From Acidobacteriota bacterium (GTDB lineage Bacteria > Acidobacteriota > Vicinamibacteria > Vicinamibacterales > SCN-69-37), in the NCBI GenBank assembly GCA_020853395.1, contig JADYYY010000019.1, forward strand, positions 248,001 to 312,000: a stretch of DNA of 64,000 bases, read 5' to 3'. Positions 1 to 7,603 of the stretch are shown here, piece by piece. The notes under the pieces are model-generated. The model made no database searches and was not told where the DNA came from. It saw nothing but the letters and a program-made list of their open reading frames with translations. The position numbers and the translations under genes were made by a program. Every line of letters starts with the position of its first letter. Position 1 is the stretch's first letter.

Positions 1-2
1 TG

Positions 3-1757
3 CACGGCTATCTCGACACGCGGCGTTGGCGGGCGCTCGCGATGGCGGGTGGTGCCTGGCTCTTGAACGGGCTGACCTGCGGCTACTACCTCGCCTACTT
101 CGCGGTGCTCGTGGCGTGCTGGATGCTGTGGTTCGCTCGCACGCGGCGCGACTGGCAGGCGGTGGGCGGCGCGCTCGCATGTGCGTCGCTGTGGCTCGCG
201 CCTCTGCTGTGGGGCTACCGGCGGTATCAGCGCGCACTCGGCGTCTCCCGTCCCGTCGAAGAGATCCAATCGTTCAGTGCCGACGTCTCGGCGTTCTGGG
301 CCGCTCACGAGAAGGTGTGGCTGCCGGCGCACTGGACCTGGACGCCCCGGCCGGAAGCCGAGCTCTATCTCGGCGTCGTCATCGTGCTGCTCACCGTGAT
401 CGGCGCGCTGGTCTCGTGGCATCGGCATCGGACGGCAGGCCGCCGCTGGCCGGCGCTCGTGCCCGCAATCGCCGGCCTCGTGCTGGCGGCCGCCGCCGCG
501 TCGGCGTGGAACGGCGGATGGAGGACGTCCATCGCCGGCGTCGCAATCTCGCTGACGCGTCCCGTCAGAACGTTCGGCATCGCCATCTGCCTGCTCGTCT
601 TCGCTGCACTCGTCGATCCCCGGCTTCGGGCGGCGTGGCGGCGCCGATCGCCTCTCGTCTTCTATGCCGCTGCAACCCTCGTGATGGGCGTCTTCGCGCT
701 CGGCCCGTCGGCCCATGCGTTCGGGACCTTGTGGCTGCACGACGCGCCGTACTCGTGGCTCATGGCGCTGCCGGGCGGCAACGCGCTCCGCGTGCCGGCG
801 AGGTTCGGCATGCTGTGCGCGCTCTGTCTCTCCACTGCCGCCGCCGTTGGCTTCAGCCGCGTCGCCCGCACGCGCGCGGCGAGGCCGATCGCCGCGGCGA
901 TCGGCCTGGCGATCCTGGCCGACGGCTGGATGCCGGACTTCACGATCGCGCCACTGTCCCCCGCGACGGTGACCGCGCCCGGAGAAGACCGCGGCCTGCC
1001 GCTGCTCGAGCTGCCGATGGAGAACGTGTTCAGCGACACGGCGGCGATGCTTCGATCGACGATGCACCGGCATCCGTTGATCAACGGGTTCAGCGGCTAC
1101 GCCCCCGCGCACTACGGTGTGCTGCAGCACGCGCTCACCGTGGGCGATGACGCCGCTCTGGAGGCGTTCCAGCGCGGCGGTCCGTTGCTCGTCGCCGTGG
1201 ATCGCTCGCGCGATCCCGCGGGCCGCTTCGTCCGATTCGTCGAGGAAGTGCCGGGGGTGCGCGAGGTGGCGCGCACCCCGCTGGGCCCGCTGTTCCGTCT
1301 GCCGGCCGTCGCCGAGCCGCCCGCCGAGACGGGCGTCTTCGAGCTGCCGATCTCGTACGTGGATGCGTCGAACTACCTGCGCCTCGAGGCGATGCTCGAT
1401 CGCGATCTGCGCACGATCTGGCAGACCGGCGGCCCACAGCGCGCCGGCGACCAGGTGATCGTCGTGTTGGACCGGCCGATGACCGTCGCGCGGTTCGAGC
1501 TGGATCTCGGCGGGTCCAGGTTGGAGTACCCGCGCGAGCTCGAAGTCGATCTCGCCGAGCCTGGGCATCCCCCCGTCCGGCTCTGGGACGGACGCACTGC
1601 CGGTCTCGCGATCCTGGGCGCGCTGAACGACCAGGCGCGGATGACGATGGCGATCCCCGTGTCGGCGCGCGGCCGGCGGTTCACGTTCACGCTCCGGCAG
1701 GGCGCCGACTACGCCTGGTCGATCGCGGAGCTTCGCGCGTTCGGCACCCCCCAGTAG
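3..1757 (+). CDS. Multi-pass membrane protein (GT-C-like) with C-terminal discoidin-like domain, 5' partial
   Basis: The reading frame is open from base 3, so the true start lies outside the window; the first visible ATG is at base 42. The visible part has about ten hydrophobic segments over its first 280 residues, as in GT-C type glycosyltransferases and related polytopic enzymes that use polyprenyl-linked sugars. A soluble region follows. The last 130 or so residues (a [14 protein letters not shown] start, then alternating beta-like strands ending SIAELRAFG) look like an F5/8 type C (discoidin) carbohydrate-binding fold. A GT2 gene follows 38 bases downstream and another large membrane protein after it, so a role in surface glycan assembly is likely. 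Substrate and family are not recognised. The RVPARF patch near residue 250 has a counterpart in the gene at 2519, suggesting the two are related. Confidence 0.75.
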   Translation, partial: HGYLDTRRWRALAMAGGAWLLNGLTCGYYLAYFAVLVACWMLWFARTRRDWQAVGGALACASLWLAPLLWGYRRYQRALGVSRPVEEIQSFSADVSAFWAAHEKVWLPAHWTWTPRPEAELYLGVVIVLLTVIGALVSWHRHRTAGRRWPALVPAIAGLVLAAAAASAWNGGWRTSIAGVAISLTRPVRTFGIAICLLVFAALVDPRLRAAWRRRSPLVFYAAATLVMGVFALGPSAHAFGTLWLHDAPYSWLMALPGGNALRVPARFGMLCALCLSTAAAVGFSRVARTRAARPIAAAIGLAILADGWMPDFTIAPLSPATVTAPGEDRGLPLLELPMENVFSDTAAMLRSTMHRHPLINGFSGYAPAHYGVLQHALTVGDDAALEAFQRGGPLLVAVDRSRDPAGRFVRFVEEVPGVREVARTPLGPLFRLPAVAEPPAETGVFELPISYVDASNYLRLEAMLDRDLRTIWQTGGPQRAGDQVIVVLDRPMTVARFELDLGGSRLEYPRELEVDLAEPGHPPVRLWDGRTAGLAILGALNDQARMTMAIPVSARGRRFTFTLRQGADYAWSIAELRAFGTPQ

Positions 1758-1795
1758 GCCGGCCGCCCGAGCCCATTGGTATACGATCATCGGCC

Positions 1796-2500
1796 GTGAA
1801 GCTGTCGATCGTGATGCCCGCCTACAACGAGCGGGCCACCATCCGCGAGATCGTGGACGCCGTCCTGGCGGTGAAGCTCGAGCACATCGAGAAGGAGCTC
1901 ATCATCGTCGACGACGGGTCGGTGGATGGCACGCGGGACATCCTGCGTGAGCTGGACGGCCGCAACGGCGTCCGCGTGCTGCTCCAGCCGCAGAACTTCG
2001 GGAAAGGCGCTGCGGTCGGCCGCGGGTTCCGCGAGGCGACCGGCGACATCGTCCTGATCCAGGACGCCGACCTCGAGTACGATCCCGGCGAGTACCCCGT
2101 CCTGCTGAAGCCGATCCTCGATCGAAAGGCCGACGTCGTCTACGGGTCGAGGTTCCTCGGCACGGCGAGCGGTCATCGGGTGCTGTACTTCTGGCACTCC
2201 GTCGGCAACTGGCTGCTGACGCTCTTGTCGAACATGATCACGGACCTCAACCTCACCGACATGGAGACCTGCTACAAGGCGATGACGGGCGAGGTCGCGA
2301 AGAAGCTCGACCTGCAGTCGCAGCGCTTCGGTGTGGAGCCGGAGATCACCTGCAAGGTCAGCCGGCTCGGCGTGCGCATCTACGAAGTGCCGATCTCCTA
2401 TCACGGCCGGACGTACGCGGAAGGCAAGAAGATCGGGTTCAAGGACGCCGTGCAGGCCGTCTGGACCTTGTTGCGCTATGCGAGGTGGACGCCATCGTAG
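1796..2500 (+). CDS. Family 2 glycosyltransferase, DPM1-like (polyprenyl-phosphate sugar transferase)
   Basis: This 234-residue protein is a soluble GT-A fold enzyme. It starts with [13 protein letters not shown] and has the nucleotide-binding IIVDDGS motif at residues 36-42. A DAD metal-binding motif is at residues 90-92, followed by VVYGSRF. These are the hallmarks of dolichol-phosphate mannose synthase-like GT2 enzymes, which move a hexose from a nucleotide sugar to a polyprenyl phosphate on the cytoplasmic face. No C-terminal membrane anchor is present, so it is the short type. The start is GTG at 1796, since the family motif begins three residues later. It lies between two polytopic proteins that could use the lipid-linked sugar. 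The sugar cannot be told from sequence. Confidence 0.88.
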   Translation: MKLSIVMPAYNERATIREIVDAVLAVKLEHIEKELIIVDDGSVDGTRDILRELDGRNGVRVLLQPQNFGKGAAVGRGFREATGDIVLIQDADLEYDPGEYPVLLKPILDRKADVVYGSRFLGTASGHRVLYFWHSVGNWLLTLLSNMITDLNLTDMETCYKAMTGEVAKKLDLQSQRFGVEPEITCKVSRLGVRIYEVPISYHGRTYAEGKKIGFKDAVQAVWTLLRYARWTPS

Positions 2501-2518
2501 CGTTTCGTCTTTTGCGCG

Positions 2519-4348
2519 ATGAGCATTCTCCGCAACGTCTTGATCGCCGCCGCATCGCTCGCGTACTTCCAGCACATCTGTCGTGTGTCCTCATGGAGGC
2601 TGCCGGTGGACGGCCTCGGCACCTGGCTGGACTCCTACTTCATCAACTTCCTGCTGGAGCACTGGTACCTGAGCCTCCCGCACCCGTGGACCGCGGCCTC
2701 GCCGCCGATGTACTTCCCGGTGCAGGGCACGCTGGGGTACTCACACGGGCTGATTCTCTTCGTGCCGTTCTACAGCCTGGCGCGCCTGTGGTACGAGCCG
2801 TTTCAAGCCAACACGCTGATGCTCCTGCTGGTGCTCGAAATCGGCGCGCTGTGCCTCTACGGCGTGCTGCGCCGGCACCTGAAGCTCGGCGTCGTGAGCG
2901 CTGCGGCGCTCTCGATGCTGTTCATCACGTCGCAGAACATCGTCAACCACACGCTGGCGTTGTGGAACCAGCGCGCGTCGGTGTACCTCGTGCCGCCTGT
3001 CGTGTGGATGGCGATCGAAGCGACGCGGCATCCCGGCCGCACCGGCGATGCCCTGGCGTTCCTCTCCGCCTGTGCGGCGGTGCTGCTGTTCGTCCAGGAC
3101 TTCTACACCGCCGCGTTCGCGGCCCTGCTGGGCGGGCTGATGCTCGCCGGCGTCGCGGTCCATGAGCGATCGACGATGTCGGCGGACATCGGCGGCGTGT
3201 GGCGGGAAGTGCGCCGCGGCCTGCACGCACGTCCGGCCACGCGTGCCGACCGGCGCTGGCTCATGGCGGCGCTCGCCTGCGCCGCGGCCGCGCTCATCGT
3301 CGCGGTCGCGCCGCTCGATCGCACGCTGATCGGGCCGTTTCGGCTGTCGGCCAGGAACCCGATCCGCGCCGTGCAGCTCGCCGTGCTGTTCGCTGCCGTG
3401 GCGCTGCGATACCCCATCCGGAACGCCGTCAGGGCGACGGTGCAGTTGCTGGCCGTCTCCTACCGAATACCACTCCGCCGCCTCGCGGCCATCGTGGTAG
3501 GCGTCGCGGTCGGCTCGGCGATCTTCGCCTGGATCTACCTTCCGACCTACCGGGAGCACCGGGCGTTTCCAGACGAGCATCTCTGGGCGATGCTCACGCG
3601 CGTCGAAAGGATTCCTTGGCTGGATCCGCCGGCCTTGCTCCGCACGTTCATCGTGTACGAGAGCGCGCGGACGTTCGGGCTCGCCGTCGTGCTCGCGGCG
3701 ATGGTCTCGCTGCCCGGCACCAGCCGATTCAGCCGGTTCATCGCGTGGTGGTTCGTCGGCGTGTCGGCGATCGCCGCTGCCGCGCCGCTGGCCGTCGGCG
3801 GCGTGTCGGTGTGGCAGGTCTTGTTCGGATGGATGCCCGGGCTCTCGATCATCCGCGACCCGACGCGAATCATCTACCTGTACGAGCTGATGGCCGTGCT
3901 CGTCGCCGGCGTGCTCCTGTCACGTGAGTCACGGCGGCTGGTGCGCTTCGGCGTCACCGCGGTGGCGCTGGTGATGGTCGTGACGGGCTGGAACGCACGT
4001 CAGCTTCCGTTCGATCGGCGTGCCGACGTGTTCGAGCGATGGGTCGAGGCCCCCATCGCGATTTCGTCGTCGTGCCGCAGTTTCTACGTGAAGGGCGCCT
4101 CGCCGGAGTACATGGCGCGATTCGACAACAGGTGGGGTCAGTACGCGATCGACGCGGGCTTCATCGCGCTACGGTCCGGGCTGCCCACCTTGAACGGCTA
4201 CAGCGCATGGCAGCCGACCGGCTGGAACCTCGCGAATCCGCAGCAACCTGGCTACCTCGCGCACGTCAGCGACTGGATCGAGCAGCAACGGCTGACCGAT
4301 GTCTGCGAACTGGACATCGACCGTCGGGTCATGAGACCGATCGAATGA
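2519..4348 (+). CDS. Polytopic membrane protein, putative GT-C-like glycosyltransferase
   Basis: This 609-residue protein has roughly ten to twelve hydrophobic segments spread over residues 5-470 and a soluble C-terminal tail of about 120 residues. It begins 18 bases after the GT2 gene and is probably co-transcribed. The order of long membrane part, a conserved I(R)DPTR / VPAR-like patch and a tail with an NGYSAW motif parallels the protein at the left edge (NGFSGY). The two are therefore probably divergent relatives within one surface-glycan locus. No catalytic motif can be named with certainty. A GT-C transferase using a polyprenyl-phosphate sugar is the best guess from the neighbourhood. 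Confidence 0.7.
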   Translation: MSILRNVLIAAASLAYFQHICRVSSWRLPVDGLGTWLDSYFINFLLEHWYLSLPHPWTAASPPMYFPVQGTLGYSHGLILFVPFYSLARLWYEPFQANTLMLLLVLEIGALCLYGVLRRHLKLGVVSAAALSMLFITSQNIVNHTLALWNQRASVYLVPPVVWMAIEATRHPGRTGDALAFLSACAAVLLFVQDFYTAAFAALLGGLMLAGVAVHERSTMSADIGGVWREVRRGLHARPATRADRRWLMAALACAAAALIVAVAPLDRTLIGPFRLSARNPIRAVQLAVLFAAVALRYPIRNAVRATVQLLAVSYRIPLRRLAAIVVGVAVGSAIFAWIYLPTYREHRAFPDEHLWAMLTRVERIPWLDPPALLRTFIVYESARTFGLAVVLAAMVSLPGTSRFSRFIAWWFVGVSAIAAAAPLAVGGVSVWQVLFGWMPGLSIIRDPTRIIYLYELMAVLVAGVLLSRESRRLVRFGVTAVALVMVVTGWNARQLPFDRRADVFERWVEAPIAISSSCRSFYVKGASPEYMARFDNRWGQYAIDAGFIALRSGLPTLNGYSAWQPTGWNLANPQQPGYLAHVSDWIEQQRLTDVCELDIDRRVMRPIE

Positions 4349-4414
4349 CCGCCGTGCTCGGCGTCTGACGGTCTCGGACGTGCGAGGAGGAGTCGGGGTG
4401 GTACGGGCCAGCGG

Positions 4415-4975
4415 TCAGGACGCGACCGCGACCATCGCCGGCCGGAGGACCTCGCCGCCGATCAGGTAGCCCGGCCGGATCACGCCGGTGATTCGGCCGG
4501 GCGGTGCCGAGTCATCCGCGGGCGTGCTGGCCACCGCCTCGTGCACGGCCGGATCGAACGGCTGGCCGATCGGATCGATCCTCGCGATCCCGAGGCCGTC
4601 GAGCACGTTCAGGAACTGCTGCCGGACGAGGGAGACCCCCTGGACGAAGGGCTCGTCGGTGCGGCCGGAGGCCGCGGCGAGCGCACGATCGAGGTTGTCG
4701 AGCACCTCCAGGAAGCCGCCGAGCATCGCCCGGCGGCCGCGCTCGACGTCCTTCGCGACCTCTTTCCGGAGCCTGGCGCGCGCCTGCTCGAACTCGTCGG
4801 TCGCGCTCCGATATCGCGCCAGCAACTGCTGCAGCTCGCTGTCCTTGGCCGCGAGCCGGGCCTCCAGCTCCTCGACGTAGGTGGGCTTCAGGCTGCCGGG
4901 GGCGGTGTCGCCGCCCGCCTCCTCGCCACGTACCCAGAACCGGCGATCGGTGACCTTCAACTCAGACATCGACAT
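4415..4975 (-). CDS. grpE: GrpE, nucleotide exchange factor of DnaK
   Basis: The 186-residue product has the GrpE plan: an N-terminal tail, a long coiled coil (about residues 33-85, ELEARLAAKDSELQQLLARY onward), and a beta-rich C-terminal head. The head carries the family signature FDPAVHEAV and ends with RPAMVAVA. GrpE releases ADP from DnaK in the cytoplasm. It is the last gene of a minus-strand operon, starting 30 bases after clpA, so a co-chaperone and a Clp protease are made together. No dnaK or dnaJ is next to it, which is less common for grpE. The start could be either of two nearby ATGs (4975 or 4969). Confidence 0.93.
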   Translation of the reverse strand: MSMSELKVTDRRFWVRGEEAGGDTAPGSLKPTYVEELEARLAAKDSELQQLLARYRSATDEFEQARARLRKEVAKDVERGRRAMLGGFLEVLDNLDRALAAASGRTDEPFVQGVSLVRQQFLNVLDGLGIARIDPIGQPFDPAVHEAVASTPADDSAPPGRITGVIRPGYLIGGEVLRPAMVAVAS

Positions 4976-5005
4976 CTGGCAATCTGCGCCCCAAACGGCG
5001 GTTTG

Positions 5006-7273
5006 CTACCTGGCCTGGTAGTCGAAGGTCAGCCTGTCGTCGGCGACGCCGATCGTGACGGTGCCGCCGTGCTCGAGCTTGCCGAAGAGCAGCTCGTCGG
5101 TGAGCGGATCGCGGACCTCGCGCTGGACGACGCGGGCGAGCGGGCGCGCGCCGTAGACCGGGTCGTAGCCTTTCGCGGCGAGCCAGGTCCGCGCCTCCGG
5201 CGTGAGCGTGATCGCCACGTGCTTCTCGGAGAGCTGCGCCTCGAGCTGCAGGATGAACTTCTCGACGATGGTCTCCATCACGTCGGGCGAGAGGCGGCCG
5301 AAGGTGACGATCGCGTCGAGCCGGTTGCGGAACTCAGGTGAGAACACCCGCTCGAGCGCCGCGCGCGATTTGCCCTCCGCCGCCCGGCGCGCGCCCTCGT
5401 CGCCGCCCGAGACGCGCTCGGAGAACCCGATGCTCTGCGCGCTCAGCTCGCGGGAGCCGGCATTGGACGTGAGGATGAGCACGACGTTCCGGAAGTCGGC
5501 TTTCCGGCCGGTGTTGTCGGTGAGCGTCGCGTGGTCCATCACCTGGAGCAGGATGTTGTAGATGTCCGGGTGCGCCTTCTCGATCTCGTCGAGCAGCACG
5601 ACGCTGTACGGGTGCGTGCGCACGGCGTCGACGAGCAGGCCGCCTTGCTCGAAGCCGACGTAGCCCGGCGGCGCGCCGATGAGCCTGGCCACGGCGTGCT
5701 TCTCCATGTACTCGCTCATGTCGTACCGGATGAACTCGTTGCCGAGCTGGATCGCGAGCTGCTTTGCGAGCTCCGTCTTGCCCACGCCCGTCGGCCCGGT
5801 GAAGAGGAACGAGCCGGCCGGGCGCTCCGGCGCGCCGAGCCCCGCGCGCGACCGCTTGATGGCCTGGGCCACCAGGTGGACCGCTTCCTTCTGACCGAAC
5901 ACCACCCGCTCGAGCGACTCCTCGAGCGTCCGAAGTCGCTCGCGATCGGACGATGACGCCTGGCGGGCCGGGATGCGCGCCACGCGGGCGACCGTGACCT
6001 CGATCTCTGGCGCGTCCACGACGGACGCCTTCGACAAGCGCGCCACCGCGCCGGCTTCGTCCATCAGATCGATCGCGCTGTCGGGCAACCGGTAGTCGCG
6101 CAGGTGCCTGGCGGCGAGCCGCGCGGCCGCCTCGAGCGCCGCCTCGGTGTAGGTGACGTCGTGGTGCTCCTCGTAGCGGCTGCGGAGGCCGGTGAGGATC
6201 CTGACGGTTTCCTCGATCGACGGCTCGTCGATCACGATCCGCTGCAGCCGGCGGGCGAGCGCGCGGTCCTTCTCGATCTGCTTGAACTCTTCGAACGTCG
6301 TCGACCCGATGATCCGCAGATCGCCCGCCGTGAGGATCGGCTTGATCATCGTCGCCAGGTCCATCGTGCCGCCGGCCGTGGCGCCGGCGCCGACGGTCGA
6401 GTGGATCTCGTCGATGAACAGGATGGCGCGAGGCCGCGCGCCGAGCGCGCGGATGATGGCCTTGAACCGCTCCTCGAAGTCGCCGCGGAACCGCGTGCCG
6501 GCGAGCAGCGCGCTCGAATCCAGCGAGAACACCTCGGCGTCCTTCAGCGGCTCCGGCACGTCCTCGGACAGCAGCTTCGCCGCCAGGCCTTCGGCCATGG
6601 CGGTCTTGCCGACGCCGGCTTCGCCGACGAACACCGGGTTGTTCTTGCGGCGGCGGCAGAGAACTTCGATTGTGCGCTGCAGCTCCTCGGTCCGCCCGAT
6701 GAGCGGATCGAGCAGACCCATCCGCGCGCGGTCGGTGAGGTTCTGGCAGTACGCCGCGAGCGGATCGCGCGGCGAGGCGCCGCCGTCGGCATCGGGCGAG
6801 GGCGTCTCGCCGGAGCGGGCGCCGGCGGCATCCGCGGAGGCCGCGTGCGTGATCCCGTGCGAGATGTACTCGAGGATGCGCAGCCGCGTGACGCCTTCCG
6901 CCTCGAGCACGCGCGCGGCCTGCGACTTCGGCTGGAGCAGAATGGCCGCGAGGATGTCGCCGGCGTTGACCTCGGCCCGCTGCGCGCTCTGCACGTGGAG
7001 CACGGCGGTGGACAGCACGCGCTTGAAGGCTGCGGTCTGGTCCGGTTCGCGCTCCTGGCCGCGGCGCAGTTGCTCGACGGACGAGTCGAGGTAGTCGTTG
7101 AGCTCGCGGCGGAGGCGCGGCAGGTCGGCGCCGCACGCCTCGAGAATCCGCTCGCCCTCCGGATCGTGCGCGAGCGCGTAGAGCAGGTGCTCGAGCGTCA
7201 GATACGCATGCCGGCGCGCGACCGCCTCGCGGTACGCGATGGTGAGCACGATTTCGAGCGAAGCGGAGAACAC
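5006..7273 (-). CDS. clpA: ClpA, ATPase subunit of the ClpAP protease
   Basis: This 755-residue protein has the ClpA layout. A double Clp-N repeat spans residues 1-145. AAA domain 1 has Walker A GEAGVGKT at about 217-224 and Walker B ILFIDEIH at 284-291. AAA domain 2 has GPTGVGKT at 493-500 and VVLLDEIEKAH at 558-568. There is no long middle coiled-coil as in ClpB, which separates the two. It unfolds proteins and feeds them to ClpP in the cytoplasm. The GTG start at 7273 gives the usual N-terminus (MFS.SLE..L..AYREA) and has a GAGGG ribosome site just upstream. It lies 27 bases after clpS, its adaptor. clpP itself is not in the window. Confidence 0.95.
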   Translation of the reverse strand: MFSASLEIVLTIAYREAVARRHAYLTLEHLLYALAHDPEGERILEACGADLPRLRRELNDYLDSSVEQLRRGQEREPDQTAAFKRVLSTAVLHVQSAQRAEVNAGDILAAILLQPKSQAARVLEAEGVTRLRILEYISHGITHAASADAAGARSGETPSPDADGGASPRDPLAAYCQNLTDRARMGLLDPLIGRTEELQRTIEVLCRRRKNNPVFVGEAGVGKTAMAEGLAAKLLSEDVPEPLKDAEVFSLDSSALLAGTRFRGDFEERFKAIIRALGARPRAILFIDEIHSTVGAGATAGGTMDLATMIKPILTAGDLRIIGSTTFEEFKQIEKDRALARRLQRIVIDEPSIEETVRILTGLRSRYEEHHDVTYTEAALEAAARLAARHLRDYRLPDSAIDLMDEAGAVARLSKASVVDAPEIEVTVARVARIPARQASSSDRERLRTLEESLERVVFGQKEAVHLVAQAIKRSRAGLGAPERPAGSFLFTGPTGVGKTELAKQLAIQLGNEFIRYDMSEYMEKHAVARLIGAPPGYVGFEQGGLLVDAVRTHPYSVVLLDEIEKAHPDIYNILLQVMDHATLTDNTGRKADFRNVVLILTSNAGSRELSAQSIGFSERVSGGDEGARRAAEGKSRAALERVFSPEFRNRLDAIVTFGRLSPDVMETIVEKFILQLEAQLSEKHVAITLTPEARTWLAAKGYDPVYGARPLARVVQREVRDPLTDELLFGKLEHGGTVTIGVADDRLTFDYQAR

Positions 7274-7300
7274 GAGGCCCTCGTCCGATTATACGGAACG

Positions 7301-7603
7301 CTACGCTTCTTCGGTGACGGCCTTCAGCGGGTAGCCGGCGGTCCGCGCCAGCGAGACGACGGTCTCCGCCTTCGTCTCGGCGACCTCCCACGGATAGAGC
7401 CCGGCGATGCCGCGGCCCGTCGTGTGGACGAGCATCATGATGCGGTAGGCTTCGGCCGGCGTCTTCTGGAAGACCGACATCAGCACTTCCACCACGAACT
7501 CCATCGTCGTGTAGTCGTCGTTGAGCAGCACGACCTTGTAGAGGAGCGGCTCGCGCTTCTCGGTCTTGATGCGCTCCTTGACGGCGTCGCCGGTCTCGGT
7601 CAT
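7301..7603 (-). CDS. clpS: ClpS, N-end rule adaptor for ClpAP
   Basis: This 100-residue protein matches ClpS: a flexible N-terminus, then YKVVLLNDDYTTMEFVVEVL (the substrate pocket starts with the NDD/TTMEFV motif). These are followed by the conserved VHTTGRGI segment and the AETK helix. ClpS delivers proteins with bulky hydrophobic N-terminal residues to ClpA. The start is fixed by a 4-base ATGA overlap with the end of the upstream UPF0182 gene, which implies translational coupling. clpA follows after 27 bases. Confidence 0.94.
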   Translation of the reverse strand: MTETGDAVKERIKTEKREPLLYKVVLLNDDYTTMEFVVEVLMSVFQKTPAEAYRIMMLVHTTGRGIAGLYPWEVAETKAETVVSLARTAGYPLKAVTEEA

